Origin: DATFVA01 sp963832355
Lineage (GTDB): Bacteria; Bacteroidota; Ignavibacteria; Ignavibacteriales; Ignavibacteriaceae
Assembly (NCBI GenBank): GCA_963832355.1
Contig: CAWHTX010000014.1
Span: 372,001-436,000 of the forward strand
Direction of reading: 5' to 3'
DNA: 64,000 bases
Under the pieces are notes generated by a model, which saw nothing but the letters and a program-made list of their open reading frames with translations, was not told the origin of the DNA and made no database searches. The position numbers were made by a program, and so were the translations under genes. Position 1 is the first letter of the stretch; every line of letters begins with the position of its first letter. Positions 36,202 to 46,218 of the stretch are shown piece after piece.

Positions 36202-36609
36202 TTATAAAATCTGGTTAACTTTCATATTTTGAAAGACCTTATCAATCTCTCTCTGAACCTTTATCAATGGATCTCTGATCATACAGCAGTCAAAATGACT
36301 GCAGTCATTTTGAGAACTTTTCTCATTCATACAGTTTGTTATCTGGTAATTATCCTCAATTGCGCTTATTATTTCCATCAGGGATATCTTATCAGGAGTT
36401 TTAACAAGGGAATATCCGCCTCTGACACCCTGATATGATGAAATAATGCTCTTCTTTACAAGCTGCTGAAGAACTTTAGCCACTAACTCATATGGAATAT
36501 CGTAATACTGCGAAATATCCCGGGCAGTTGAATAATTCCCGTTAGAATTGATAGCCAGGTATCTTACGGCCATCAAAGCATATTCGCTCTTTTTGGATAA
36601 TTTAAGCAT
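36202..36609 (-). CDS. Rrf2-family regulator, IscR-like
   Basis: The 135-residue winged-helix regulator begins MLKLSKKSEYALMAVRYLA with the typical Rrf2 wing GVRGGYSL. Cysteines C93, C103, C108 and C109 lie in the cluster-binding loop. E. coli IscR spaces its three ligands C-x5-C-x5-C, whereas here C93-x9-C103-x4-C108 is found, so cluster binding is likely but not identical. It heads the iscS-iscA block and probably autoregulates it in response to cluster supply. The 68-bp upstream gap contains a short GAC-N7-GTC element. Confidence 0.9.
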   Translation of the reverse strand: MLKLSKKSEYALMAVRYLAINSNGNYSTARDISQYYDIPYELVAKVLQQLVKKSIISSYQGVRGGYSLVKTPDKISLMEIISAIEDNYQITNCMNEKSSQNDCSHFDCCMIRDPLIKVQREIDKVFQNMKVNQIL

Positions 36610-36677
36610 TCTTAAATAAGACTATATTGGTCGGATATAAACCTAAGCAAATTGGCAGGAAAAATCAAATTCTGATT

Positions 36678-38183
36678 TTAGAATCCTACCAAAGAAATGG
36701 AATATCTGGCCAGGTCTACTAATGGGGTAAAGTAAATACCAAGAATAAGTATAGGAGCCAGCAGAATAAGCAGCATCACAATATTAGCGAATGATACGTT
36801 AATAGCAGGCTTCTCTATTTCGATCTTTACAAGGTACATATTCTTGAGTACTTTAATATAGTAGTAGAGTGAGACGACCGAATTCAGCAGCGCAATGACT
36901 GCAACTACGATCATTTTAGCATCGACAAGTGCCATGAAGAGATATAGTTTGCCGATGAAGCCGGCTGTAGGGGGAAGTCCGGTCAGCGATACAAGAAATA
37001 TTGCCAGGGAGATTCCCAGCCAGGGTGAGGCGTAACCGAGACCTTTGTAGTCGTCAAGCTCTTCAGTTCCAATTTTATTAGCGATAAGCATTACGACGAA
37101 GAAAGCTCCGAGTGTCATGAAGGCATAAACACCGAAGTAAATCAGAATAGCGGTAAGACCCTGGTCGGACAAAACCGCAAGCCCTAGCAAAATATAACCA
37201 GCATGAGCAATACTGGAATAAGCAAGGAGACGTTTCATATTACTCTGCCACAATGCGGCAAAATTGCCAAGGGTCATAGTGAGGATCGAGATAACTATTA
37301 TAAATGATTTCCAGTCTATAAGATTAACCAGGTGCCAATAACCATTCTGGTCAACACCAATTACAAATGTTATCCTGATAAACCTTATCAGCAGAGCGAA
37401 ACCGGCTGCTTTACTGGCTATCGAAAGATAAGCGGTTATTGTAACAGGAGCTCCTTCGTAAACATCGGGAGTCCAGAAATGGAAAGGTGCAGCAGAGATC
37501 TTATAACCTATTCCCGTGAAGATCAACAACCCGGAAATCAGCATTGTAAGAGTATTGAAACTACCGTTCTGAAGTATAAGGTTGATTTCATAAATATTAG
37601 TGGATCCGGTCATACCGTAAAGCAATGAAATTCCGAATAACATGATTCCACTGGCTACGCTTCCATAAATAATATATTTTAAGGAGGCTTCACTGTTTCT
37701 GAGCGAGGTCTTTGTAAAACCGGCAAGCACGTAAGATGATAAAGAAACAAGTTCAAGCGACAAATAGATCAGAATAAGATCGGCGGCTGTGATCATAAAA
37801 AACATTCCGAGGATCATTCCGAAGATCAGACTATAATATTCGCCATGCCTGTCCATACTCTGTGCTACTTCGTCTGAATTTACAGAGAAATAGACTATAA
37901 AGAGAGAGGAGAGGATTACAATAAGTTTGAAGAATGCACCGAATGAATCAACAGCGATAAGTCCCGAACCTCCGTGTGGACTGCTTGCAAAAGTACTTAA
38001 GCCGAACTGGTCAACTACAAAGTATCCGGCAACCAGCAGTCCTGCAAGGGAAATGAACGGGAGCAGTTTCTTATTTTTATCCATTATCAGATCAACTACA
38101 ACAATTACCACAAGTGCAGCCGAAATGGCAAGTTCAGGTTTAATCAGATAAAGACTTTTAGTTATATAGCTAAGATCCATCAT
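36678..38183 (-). CDS. nuoN: NADH-quinone oxidoreductase subunit N
   Basis: The 501-residue antiporter-like membrane subunit has about 14 hydrophobic segments. Family motifs include ELVSLSSYVLAGF, the conserved lysine region KISAAPFHFWTPDVYEGAP, SNMKRLLAYSSIAHAGY and LSLTGLPPTAGFIGKL-type sequence. It forms part of the proton-pumping arm of complex I. It is the last gene of the leftward nuo operon. A weak hairpin follows in the short gap before iscR. Confidence 0.96.
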   Translation of the reverse strand: MMDLSYITKSLYLIKPELAISAALVVIVVVDLIMDKNKKLLPFISLAGLLVAGYFVVDQFGLSTFASSPHGGSGLIAVDSFGAFFKLIVILSSLFIVYFSVNSDEVAQSMDRHGEYYSLIFGMILGMFFMITAADLILIYLSLELVSLSSYVLAGFTKTSLRNSEASLKYIIYGSVASGIMLFGISLLYGMTGSTNIYEINLILQNGSFNTLTMLISGLLIFTGIGYKISAAPFHFWTPDVYEGAPVTITAYLSIASKAAGFALLIRFIRITFVIGVDQNGYWHLVNLIDWKSFIIVISILTMTLGNFAALWQSNMKRLLAYSSIAHAGYILLGLAVLSDQGLTAILIYFGVYAFMTLGAFFVVMLIANKIGTEELDDYKGLGYASPWLGISLAIFLVSLTGLPPTAGFIGKLYLFMALVDAKMIVVAVIALLNSVVSLYYYIKVLKNMYLVKIEIEKPAINVSFANIVMLLILLAPILILGIYFTPLVDLARYSISLVGF

Positions 38184-38206
38184 TTTTCAATTTCCGTTAT
38201 AATATC

Positions 38207-39814
38207 TTAGAATGATGCCAACTGACTATAAATAGTCTGTGCATGTGCCATAAATTTAACCATCGCATTTACGGATGCATTCATCAGGTTCAACATAGGA
38301 GCCGGGTATACACCAAGGAATATTACTATAACACTTAATGGAACGAGCATTGCATATTCCCTGAATGTAAGGTCTTTAAGTGATGACCATTTTTCTTTCA
38401 GGTTACCGAGGTATACGCGCTGGAATGTCCAGAGCATATAGCCTGCGCCCAGCAGAATTCCTAATGTTGAGATGATAGTGAGAACACGAATACCCTCAGA
38501 TCCAAATGCGCCCAGGAAGACGAAGGCTTCTGAAACGAAACCGCTTAATCCCGGCAGTCCTATAGCTGCAAAGAAAGCTAATGTTGTGAAGCCGGAGTAA
38601 ATCGGCATCTGGTTAGCAAGTCCTCCGAATTCTTCAATACCTCTGGTATGTGCACGGTCGTAAATAACGCCGACAATAAGAAAGAGCATTGCTGTAATTG
38701 TACCGTGGTTGAACATCTGGAGGACAGCGCCTGAGATCCCGAGTGTATTAAGCGAAGCCATTCCCAGCATTACAAATCCCATATGAGATACAGATGAGTA
38801 GGCAATGAGTTTCTTGAAATCTTTCTGAGCCATTGCGCACAATGCCCCATAAAGAATGTTAATCATACCAAACAGTGCTATATACCATACAAGCTGCTGC
38901 GTGATCTCCGGAAACATCGGGTAGCAGATCCTCAGGATTCCGTACGTTCCCATCTTAAGCAGAACGCCTGCAAGTATGACGCTTATAGCTGTCGGGGCTT
39001 CAACGTGAGCGTCGGGCAGCCACGTGTGGAACGGGAACATCGGTATTTTAATAGCAAAACCAATAAACAGGGCAATGTAGGCTATAAATCTCAGGTTTGC
39101 CGGATTCAGCGGTGAAAGAATACCTCCTGCCGTGTAATTTGCCGTATCCATCATTGAGAGCATATTGAATGTGAATATTCTTGTACCGTCTGCCATAGTT
39201 TCCATAGTACTGAAGTACAGGCCAATCATTACCAATAAGATGAAAACACTTCCGAGTAATGTATACAGGAAGAACTTAATGGCTGCGTACTCTCTCCTTG
39301 GACCTCCCCAGATTCCGATCAGGAAGTACATCGGGAGAAGCATCAGTTCCCAGAAAATGTAGAAAAGGAAGAAATCGAGTGCAACGAAAACTCCCATCAT
39401 TCCTGTATCGAGCAGAAGGAATAAGGCAAAGTAGCCTTTAACCGACTTATTTATATTCCAGGAGGATAATGTTGCCACAAACGTTATTATCGCCGTCAGC
39501 AGCACCATCGGGACACTTAGTCCATCTATTCCAAGGAAATAGTCTATTTTGATTTTACCAATCCAGGCAAATCCGCTTATATCAATCCATCTGAACTTTT
39601 CTATGAACTGGAATGATGAAGCATCGTTTATTCCTCCGGCAGCATAGTTATAATTTGCGAGTATAACAACTGCAAGGACTAGCTGTATACTGGTAATCAG
39701 GAGAGTCAGACTCTTAATTACCTGTGATTGCGTTTTGGGCAGGAACATAATTATGAGCATGCCCAGAACAGGGAGGAAGGTTATTATCGAAAGAATAGGG
39801 AAGTTTTCCATCAT
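38207..39814 (-). CDS. nuoM: NADH-quinone oxidoreductase subunit M
   Basis: The 535-residue antiporter-like subunit contains ELMLLPMYFLIGIWGG, FPFHTWLPDAHVEAPTAISVILAGVLLKMGTYG and DFKKLIAYSSVSHMGFV, the standard NuoM motifs with channel lysines and glutamates. It provides one proton channel in the membrane arm and lies between nuoL and nuoN. Confidence 0.97.
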   Translation of the reverse strand: MMENFPILSIITFLPVLGMLIIMFLPKTQSQVIKSLTLLITSIQLVLAVVILANYNYAAGGINDASSFQFIEKFRWIDISGFAWIGKIKIDYFLGIDGLSVPMVLLTAIITFVATLSSWNINKSVKGYFALFLLLDTGMMGVFVALDFFLFYIFWELMLLPMYFLIGIWGGPRREYAAIKFFLYTLLGSVFILLVMIGLYFSTMETMADGTRIFTFNMLSMMDTANYTAGGILSPLNPANLRFIAYIALFIGFAIKIPMFPFHTWLPDAHVEAPTAISVILAGVLLKMGTYGILRICYPMFPEITQQLVWYIALFGMINILYGALCAMAQKDFKKLIAYSSVSHMGFVMLGMASLNTLGISGAVLQMFNHGTITAMLFLIVGVIYDRAHTRGIEEFGGLANQMPIYSGFTTLAFFAAIGLPGLSGFVSEAFVFLGAFGSEGIRVLTIISTLGILLGAGYMLWTFQRVYLGNLKEKWSSLKDLTFREYAMLVPLSVIVIFLGVYPAPMLNLMNASVNAMVKFMAHAQTIYSQLASF

Positions 39815-39835
39815 ATTACCTGATAAATTTCTACC

Positions 39836-41950
39836 TTAAAATGACTTAAATAAAAACAATAAAATTACTAACGAGAATATCACCAATACGATATAGGTCT
39901 GAACCTTACCCGTCTGGAATCTTCTGAAAATTAATCCAACAAATCCGGAGAGGTAGGCCATAAAGTTTACAAGTCCGTCAACCACAACGTTATCGAATCT
40001 CCCGCTGAACCTTGACAAACCTTTTGTAACAGAAGCAGAACCATTAACGATTCCGTCGATAAAGAACAGATCAAACCAGGCGAGGAATTTGCTAAGCCCG
40101 ATTGTGCCTGCAACGAATGTTGCATAGTAGAGTTCATCGAAATACCATTTATTCAGCGATAGCAGGTACAGGGGCTTTAGTTTCTCTGCAAGTTTATCGG
40201 CGCTTATTTTCTGCCACTGATACATTGAATATGCAAGCAGTATTCCGAATCCTGCGAGGAAGAGAGAAAGGAACATTGCAGGATAATGAACGTGATGCAT
40301 TGCTTCAGTATACGCTGAAGAGAAAATCACTGCGGGTTCTTCCACTTCTACTTGCTGTCCTACATCCGCTTTTATGTCTGTTTTCATAAAATCGTAACGT
40401 GCGTTATCGGGAACAGACAGTTCCGGAACCTTAACCCACTTCGACATCAATGGACCGGCTTCCGGGTTAAACGGGTTAGGAGTGTACCAGATAAAGATCG
40501 AAAGCATTGAAAGCACAACCAGGGGCATTGCCATTGCGAACTTAGATTCATGTGCATGATCGTATTTTTCCTGGTTGCGTGGCTTGCCATGGAATGTCAG
40601 TATCAGCAATCTGAACATATAGAATGCGGTCAACGCTGCCACGAAGAATCCTACTACCGGGAAGAACCAGTGTCCGGTCAGCGAAGCAAAAGCATAGGAA
40701 CCGGCAAGTATACCATCCTTACTGAGGAATCCTGATGTTAGAGGAATACCAGAAATTGCCAGTGATGCGATAAGGAATGAAGCATAAGTAATCGGCATCT
40801 TCTTCCTTAGTCCGCCCATCTCCCTTATATCCTGTTCATGATGCATTGCATATATTACCGAACCGGAATCAAGGAACAAACAGGCTTTGAAAAAAGCATG
40901 CGTTATTAAATGGAAGAATGCAAACTGGTATGCTCCAACTCCAAGCGCCATGATCATATATCCAAGCTGACTCACAGTAGAGTATGCAAGAACTTTTTTA
41001 ATATCGGTCTGAGTTAATGCAATTGTTGCAGGTATCAGGGCACTGAGCGCACCGATTATAGCAATGAACAGAAGCGCATCGCCGGTCAGCATTGTAAATA
41101 CCCTGGTTACAAAGAATACACCGGCGGCAACCATCGTTGCTGCATGTATAAGAGCACTAACCGGGGTAGGACCTTCCATAGCGTCAGGCAGCCATACATG
41201 AAGAGGGAACTGTGCTGATTTTCCGATAGCACCGCAGAAGAGCAGAATTCCTGTTACTGTAAGCCAGAATTCGCTGTTAAAGGGAAGCTGCCCGTTTGAG
41301 ATCGCCAGAAATATTTTATCAAAAGTGAAAGTATGATAAGTGGAATACAAAATCAGTATTCCTGCAAGCATTCCGATATCACCGATCCTGTTTACCAGAA
41401 AAGCTTTTTTACCTGCGTCTGAAGCACTTTTCTTTTCATACCAGAAACCAATCAGCAGGTATGAAGAAATACCTACAAGCTCCCAGAAGATATACATCAT
41501 GAAAAAGTTATGGGTCAAAACGATTCCGCTCATAGAAAAGACGAACAATCCCAGGTATGCAAAGTACCTGCTGAATCTATTATCGCCTTCCATATAAATG
41601 ATGGAAAAAATGTGAACCAGAAAACTGATCAGAAATACCGCCATAATCATAATTACCGAAATATTATCCAGCAGTATTCCCAGTTCGATCTTTAATTCAC
41701 CAAGTAAAGGAATATTTCCCAGGTTAACCCACACGAACTCAGCAGTAATATTTGAATTTAAGTAGGTAGACAGTTTTACTGATAGAAGTATTATTGTAAA
41801 AACAAATCCAAGACCCACAGTAAATATCTCAAACCAGTAGACTGCTTTGAATTTCTTCCCGAAGAAAAGAGTTACAATAAATCCGAGGAGGGGAAGAAAC
41901 AGAACTGCAGTTGCAAGCTGTATTAAAGTTGATTCTGCCATACTATTCAA
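39836..41950 (-). CDS. nuoL: NADH-quinone oxidoreductase subunit L
   Basis: The 704-residue distal antiporter-like subunit has WELVGISSYLLIGFWYEK, AQFPLHVWLPDAMEGPTPVSALIHAATMVAAGV and DIKKVLAYSTVSQLGYM. A soluble insert rich in Asp/Val/Glu (about residues 500-560) precedes the last helices, which include the long lateral helix. The start overlaps the nuoK stop by 4 bp. It is somewhat longer than many NuoL proteins because of the insert. Confidence 0.97.
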   Translation of the reverse strand: MNSMAESTLIQLATAVLFLPLLGFIVTLFFGKKFKAVYWFEIFTVGLGFVFTIILLSVKLSTYLNSNITAEFVWVNLGNIPLLGELKIELGILLDNISVIMIMAVFLISFLVHIFSIIYMEGDNRFSRYFAYLGLFVFSMSGIVLTHNFFMMYIFWELVGISSYLLIGFWYEKKSASDAGKKAFLVNRIGDIGMLAGILILYSTYHTFTFDKIFLAISNGQLPFNSEFWLTVTGILLFCGAIGKSAQFPLHVWLPDAMEGPTPVSALIHAATMVAAGVFFVTRVFTMLTGDALLFIAIIGALSALIPATIALTQTDIKKVLAYSTVSQLGYMIMALGVGAYQFAFFHLITHAFFKACLFLDSGSVIYAMHHEQDIREMGGLRKKMPITYASFLIASLAISGIPLTSGFLSKDGILAGSYAFASLTGHWFFPVVGFFVAALTAFYMFRLLILTFHGKPRNQEKYDHAHESKFAMAMPLVVLSMLSIFIWYTPNPFNPEAGPLMSKWVKVPELSVPDNARYDFMKTDIKADVGQQVEVEEPAVIFSSAYTEAMHHVHYPAMFLSLFLAGFGILLAYSMYQWQKISADKLAEKLKPLYLLSLNKWYFDELYYATFVAGTIGLSKFLAWFDLFFIDGIVNGSASVTKGLSRFSGRFDNVVVDGLVNFMAYLSGFVGLIFRRFQTGKVQTYIVLVIFSLVILLFLFKSF

Positions 41951-42258
41951 TCTTTCAATCTGTCTATTTCATCAACATTTACAGTTGAGAAGGTTTTATA
42001 AATATTTAATACTATTGCGAGAGCAATCGCGGCCTCGGCGGCTGCCAGCACGATGATAAATAATGCCATTGCCTGTCCGTTATATCCGAAGTTGCCGAAT
42101 TTGGAAAAAGCAATAAAATTGATATTCGCTGCATTCAGTACAAGTTCTACACCCATTAGGACCATAACGGCATTTCTTCTTGTGACAATACCGAAGAGGC
42201 CGAATGAGAAGAGGAAGATACTGATAATTAAAAAATGATTAAGACCTATGTTTTCCAT
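41947..42258 (-). CDS. nuoK: NADH-quinone oxidoreductase subunit K
   Basis: The 103-residue protein has three transmembrane helices with the conserved glutamates in MGVELVLNAANINF and AAAEAAIALAIVL. It is a small membrane-arm subunit, translationally coupled to nuoL by a 4-bp overlap. Confidence 0.95.
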   Translation of the reverse strand: MENIGLNHFLIISIFLFSFGLFGIVTRRNAVMVLMGVELVLNAANINFIAFSKFGNFGYNGQAMALFIIVLAAAEAAIALAIVLNIYKTFSTVNVDEIDRLKD

Positions 42259-42261
42259 GAT

Positions 42262-42750
42262 TTACCTGCGAGCTATTGAAGCTGCTCCTAATAATGCTAT
42301 TAAAAGAATTATTCCCAGAAGTTCGAATACAATAACATATTCCTGCAGAAGTAAAGTACCAATGGTTCCTGCGTCTGGAAGCGGTACATTTGCAGGAAGA
42401 ACTTTCCAGTTTGTGTTAAATGCAGATGATAAAAGGAGTCCTGCAAATAATCCCACACCTATAGCAGCAGGAAGCATCTGCATTGTTCCTGTTTTTATCT
42501 GAACATTCGTGATCTTGTTTGTAAGCATAACACCGAAGATGAGGAGTATAAGTATGCCGCCTACATAAACAATAAGCTGTACTATTGCTACGAAATCTGC
42601 TCCCAGCAGGACGTATATACCTGCAACACCAAAGAATGTAAACAACAGGAAGAAAGCTGAATGAACGATGTTCCTGGTAGTTACAACGAAGAATGCAGAT
42701 ATCAGGGTTACTGCAGCGAAGAGATAAAAGATTATATCGTATATATTCAT
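42262..42750 (-). CDS. nuoJ: NADH-quinone oxidoreductase subunit J
   Basis: The 162-residue protein has five predicted transmembrane helices and the family motif FVAIVQLIVYVGGILILLIFGVML around helix 3. It sits 3 bp before nuoK, and the order I-J-K-L-M-N is standard. Confidence 0.95.
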   Translation of the reverse strand: MNIYDIIFYLFAAVTLISAFFVVTTRNIVHSAFFLLFTFFGVAGIYVLLGADFVAIVQLIVYVGGILILLIFGVMLTNKITNVQIKTGTMQMLPAAIGVGLFAGLLLSSAFNTNWKVLPANVPLPDAGTIGTLLLQEYVIVFELLGIILLIALLGAASIARR

Positions 42751-42766
42751 CTTAAAAGATCTTTAT

Positions 42767-43420
42767 TTAATTAGCACTTCCGGAATTTTCCGGGGGTTTG
42801 TTTTCTTTTTTATTCTCGGTTTTCGGTTCTGTCTTCGGCTCAGCTTTCGGGGCCTCAGCTTTTTCTGCTGCGGCCTTAGCTGCTGCGGCTGCTTTTTCGG
42901 CAGCTGCTTTTGCTTTCTGCGCAGCCTTTTCAGCCTCCATCTTTGCGAAGTTCTCTTTCTTTTCCTCAATTTCCTGCGAGGTAAGAGTAACAAAATCGTA
43001 AACAAGTTTATTCCTGTCGTATTCTGAAAATTCGTAGACGTCAGTCATATAAATACATTCAGTGGGGCAGGGGAATACGCACAGCTGGCAGAAGCAGCAT
43101 TTTGCAATATCTATATCAAATTTAGTTACCCAGAGAGCTTTTTTCTTTCCGTTTGAAGTCTTACCGAGATCCTCTGCAGGAAGACTTTTAACGGTTTCTA
43201 TTTGAATACAATTAACGGGACAGGCTCTTGCACACTGGTCGCAGCCTATGCAGTCATCCATATTCACATACAGCCGGTTTCTTTCTCTTTCAGGAAGATC
43301 CGGTCTTACATCGGGATACTGTATGGTTACTGCAGGAACAAACAGGTGTTTGAATGTTACTTTCATTCCGATAAGAACTGTAACTACTCCCGTCCATACA
43401 TTTACTAAATATTGTTTCAT
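42767..43420 (-). CDS. nuoI: NADH-quinone oxidoreductase subunit I with Ala/Lys/Glu-rich tail
   Basis: The 217-residue ferredoxin-like subunit has two [4Fe-4S] motifs, CIGCDQCARACPVNC and CCFCQLCVFPCPTEC, that carry electrons to cluster N2. The core ends near residue 150 (LVYDFVTLTSQEIEEKK). It is followed by a low-complexity tail of about 60 residues made of Ala, Lys, Glu and Pro repeats (AEKAAAAAKAAAEKAEAPK). Such a tail is not part of the usual 150-180-residue NuoI. It may form a helix on the peripheral arm or be disordered. Confidence 0.95.
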   Translation of the reverse strand: MKQYLVNVWTGVVTVLIGMKVTFKHLFVPAVTIQYPDVRPDLPERERNRLYVNMDDCIGCDQCARACPVNCIQIETVKSLPAEDLGKTSNGKKKALWVTKFDIDIAKCCFCQLCVFPCPTECIYMTDVYEFSEYDRNKLVYDFVTLTSQEIEEKKENFAKMEAEKAAQKAKAAAEKAAAAAKAAAEKAEAPKAEPKTEPKTENKKENKPPENSGSAN

Positions 43421-43426
43421 AATTTT

Positions 43427-44500
43427 TTAGAGTACGGTTATTAAGCCAACGATTAAAAGGTTAACAAAAGCTATAGGAATTAAATATTTCCAGCACATTG
43501 CCATAAGCTGATCCACGCGCAGCCTCGGAAGTGTCCATCTCAGCCACATCTGTACAAAAACAAAGAATATTCCTTTAGCTGTGAACCAGAAAAACTGTTC
43601 AATAGGAACCAGCCAGTGAATACCGAGAGTATTCCCGAGATAACCGAAAGGTGACTGGTATCCGCCGAAGAATATTGCAGCGACTATAGCAGAAACAGCA
43701 AACATATTGGCATATTCAGCCAGGAAGAACATTGCGAACTTCATTCCCGAATATTCGGTATGGTAGCCTGCAACGAGTTCAGACTCAGCTTCGGGTATAT
43801 CAAATGGTGTCCTGTTAACTTCGGCAAGGGTAGATAAATAGATTATTACGAAAGCAACAATCATCAGGGGGATAAATACAAATTTGCTGATGCCGAAATC
43901 GGGTCCGCCGAAAATTATCCAATTCCAGAAATAGCCTGTCTGCATTTCACTTAATGTATAAAGGTTAAGTGTTCCGGTCATCATAACTATCGTAAGGACG
44001 ACAAGCATTGTGGGAATTTCATAGCTGATAATCTGGGCCGCTGATCTCATCGCTCCAAGCAGCGAATATTTATTGTTCGATGCCCAGCCTGCCATAAGAA
44101 TACCCGCAACAACGAGTCCTGATACAGCCACTATGTAGAAAAGTCCCAGGTCGATGTTAGCACCTATGAAAGCGCCGGAGAAAGGAATTGCTGCAAAAAC
44201 AGCATAACTGCCGGCAAAAACCAGGGCAGGGGCTATGTTAAATAAAGGCTTATCAGTTCCTTCGGGAACAATGTCCTCTTTCTGCACAAGCTTTAATATA
44301 TCCGCTACGGTCTGAAGGATACCATGGTACCCTACTCTCATCGGACCAAGCCTGTCCTGCATATGAGCGGAAACTTTTCTTTCCAGCAATACCGCAAACA
44401 GGGCGAAGGGGAGAATAAAAACAAAAAGCGGCAGAAGGCTCATTATGAACGCTGATAGAGGCGCGCTTCCTGTCCAGTTAAAGAGGATATCGTAAATCAT
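43427..44500 (-). CDS. nuoH: NADH-quinone oxidoreductase subunit H
   Basis: The 357-residue membrane subunit forms the quinone chamber. Motifs are ERKVSAHMQDRLGPMRVGYHGILQ, GWASNNKYSLLGAMRSAAQIISYE, and DIPEAESELVAGYHTEYSGMKFA. The start overlaps the nuoD stop by 4 bp. In 14-subunit operons nuoG normally lies just upstream of nuoH, and here it is absent. Confidence 0.97.
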   Translation of the reverse strand: MIYDILFNWTGSAPLSAFIMSLLPLFVFILPFALFAVLLERKVSAHMQDRLGPMRVGYHGILQTVADILKLVQKEDIVPEGTDKPLFNIAPALVFAGSYAVFAAIPFSGAFIGANIDLGLFYIVAVSGLVVAGILMAGWASNNKYSLLGAMRSAAQIISYEIPTMLVVLTIVMMTGTLNLYTLSEMQTGYFWNWIIFGGPDFGISKFVFIPLMIVAFVIIYLSTLAEVNRTPFDIPEAESELVAGYHTEYSGMKFAMFFLAEYANMFAVSAIVAAIFFGGYQSPFGYLGNTLGIHWLVPIEQFFWFTAKGIFFVFVQMWLRWTLPRLRVDQLMAMCWKYLIPIAFVNLLIVGLITVL

Positions 44501-45645
44501 CTGTCGACCTCTCCTAATACAATATCGATACTTCCTAGAATTGCAATTACGTCAGCAATCATATGACCTTTACAGAGTTCATTCATTATGCCAAGATGCA
44601 CGAATGAGGGGCCTTTGACCTTTACCCTGAAAGGATTTACAGTTCCATTGCTGATTATGAAATAACCAAGTTCACCGCGGGGATTCTCAACCCGGGCATA
44701 AACCTGACCAACCGGAGGTTTAATTCTTTTCGGAATGGCTGAAGCAACATCCCCTTCAGGGATCTGATCCAGCGCCTGTTCAATTATTCTAAGACTCTGT
44801 TCCATTTCCAGCACTCTCATATAATACCTGTCCCAGCAGTCGCCTGTAGTTCCCATCTCACCTTTACCAATGGGAATATCAAAATCGAATTTGTCATAAA
44901 CTGAGTACGGGTCGTCTTTCCTCAGATCCCATTTCATTCCGCTCGCTCTCAGGTTTGGACCGGAAATTCCGAAATTAATTGCAGTTTCAAGAGGAAGAAC
45001 ACCGACATTTGCAGTCCTTTCAATGAAGATCCTGTTGCCTGTCAGAAGATCGTTGAGTTCTTTTATCTTGGGTCTGAAGTAGGGAATGAATTCTTTAGCC
45101 AGTCTTATAAAATCGGGATGAAGGTCATGAGAAACACCGCCGGGCCATATATAATTGTATAGTAGTCTTGCTCCCGAAACCAGTTCAAAAAGACTCAATA
45201 TCTTCTCACGGTCCCTGAAGCAGAAAAGAAATGGAGTCATTGCACCTATATCAGCTCCGTATGTACCAAGTGCTACAAGGTGAGAAGCTATTCTCTGGAA
45301 TTCACCCATGATCACGCGGATATATTCAACTCTCTCCGGTATTTCGATTCCCAGCAGCCTTTCAACGGCCACGGCGTAACCAAATTCATTGTACATCGAA
45401 GCAAGATAGTCCATCCTGTCTGTGTATGGAACAACCTGCGGATAGGTCATTGCTTCTGCATGCTTTTCAAAACAGCGGTGAAGATACCCTATATGCGGAC
45501 GAACTTCTTTAATTATTTCACCTTCAAGAGTAAGTTCCAGTCTTAGCACACCGTGAGTTGAAGGGTGCTGAGGACCCATGTTCAGGACCATCTCTTCAGA
45601 CCTTAATCCGTTCGGGTTTACTTCTTTTTGTGCTTCAACAATCAT
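44497..45645 (-). CDS. nuoD: NADH-quinone oxidoreductase subunit D
   Basis: The 382-residue 49-kDa-type subunit has MGPQHPSTHGVLRLEL (quinone-site His), RMDYLASMYNEFGY, and the C-terminal HLGIMNELCKGHMIADVIAILGSIDIVLGEVDR. It is a separate protein from NuoC, unlike the fused NuoCD of enterobacteria. It forms the quinone-binding region with NuoB and NuoH. Confidence 0.97.
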   Translation of the reverse strand: MIVEAQKEVNPNGLRSEEMVLNMGPQHPSTHGVLRLELTLEGEIIKEVRPHIGYLHRCFEKHAEAMTYPQVVPYTDRMDYLASMYNEFGYAVAVERLLGIEIPERVEYIRVIMGEFQRIASHLVALGTYGADIGAMTPFLFCFRDREKILSLFELVSGARLLYNYIWPGGVSHDLHPDFIRLAKEFIPYFRPKIKELNDLLTGNRIFIERTANVGVLPLETAINFGISGPNLRASGMKWDLRKDDPYSVYDKFDFDIPIGKGEMGTTGDCWDRYYMRVLEMEQSLRIIEQALDQIPEGDVASAIPKRIKPPVGQVYARVENPRGELGYFIISNGTVNPFRVKVKGPSFVHLGIMNELCKGHMIADVIAILGSIDIVLGEVDR

Positions 45646-45687
45646 TATTTAATTTCCAAAAACAATTATTTCGTTATGATCAATTTC

Positions 45688-46218
45688 TTAATAGGGGACT
45701 TTCATTCCCTGGTAAAACTCAGGGTTCTTATAATCCTTTCTAAGGGGGTGTCCGGCATCCCAGTCGTACGGCATCAGTATGCGTCTCAAATCAGGGTGAT
45801 TCAGGAAATTGAATCCAACCAGGTCATATGCCTCTCTTTCATGCCAGTCGGCACATCTCCACACTTCGGCAACAGACTCTAGTTCCGGATTTTCGCGCGG
45901 TACAGAAACCTTAAGAACAACTTTATGCTTCAAAGAAGTTGATTCAAGGTGGTAGAATACACTTAATGTACCGCCCGTAATAGTAAAAGTACCGTCTTCG
46001 GCTGTTTTCTTTTCACCGTTGTCATCATCTACGCCGGAGAGGTTCATAAGATTATCAAAGAGCAGCTCCTCGGTATCTCTGAGGAAGAAACAAACATTAT
46101 TAATTTCAGCCGGTGTTACTGAAAAATAAGACTCAACCGGCTGGTCAGTGACAAGATCACTTACAGCATCGCCGAATCTATCCTTCAGAATATCGAAAAT
46201 TTCTTGTGTAGATTTCAT
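45688..46218 (-). CDS. nuoC: NADH-quinone oxidoreductase subunit C
   Basis: The 176-residue 30-kDa-type subunit contains the signature EREAYDLVGFNFLNHPDLRRILMPYDW-type segment near the C-terminus. It overlaps nuoB by 4 bp. Residues about 60-80 form an acidic insert (DDDNGEKKTAEDG). Confidence 0.95.
   Translation of the reverse strand: MKSTQEIFDILKDRFGDAVSDLVTDQPVESYFSVTPAEINNVCFFLRDTEELLFDNLMNLSGVDDDNGEKKTAEDGTFTITGGTLSVFYHLESTSLKHKVVLKVSVPRENPELESVAEVWRCADWHEREAYDLVGFNFLNHPDLRRILMPYDWDAGHPLRKDYKNPEFYQGMKVPY

Noticed and set aside
42763..43005. 80-residue frame made of Arg/Lys/Pro repeats
   Set aside because: It is another frame of the low-complexity nuoI tail.
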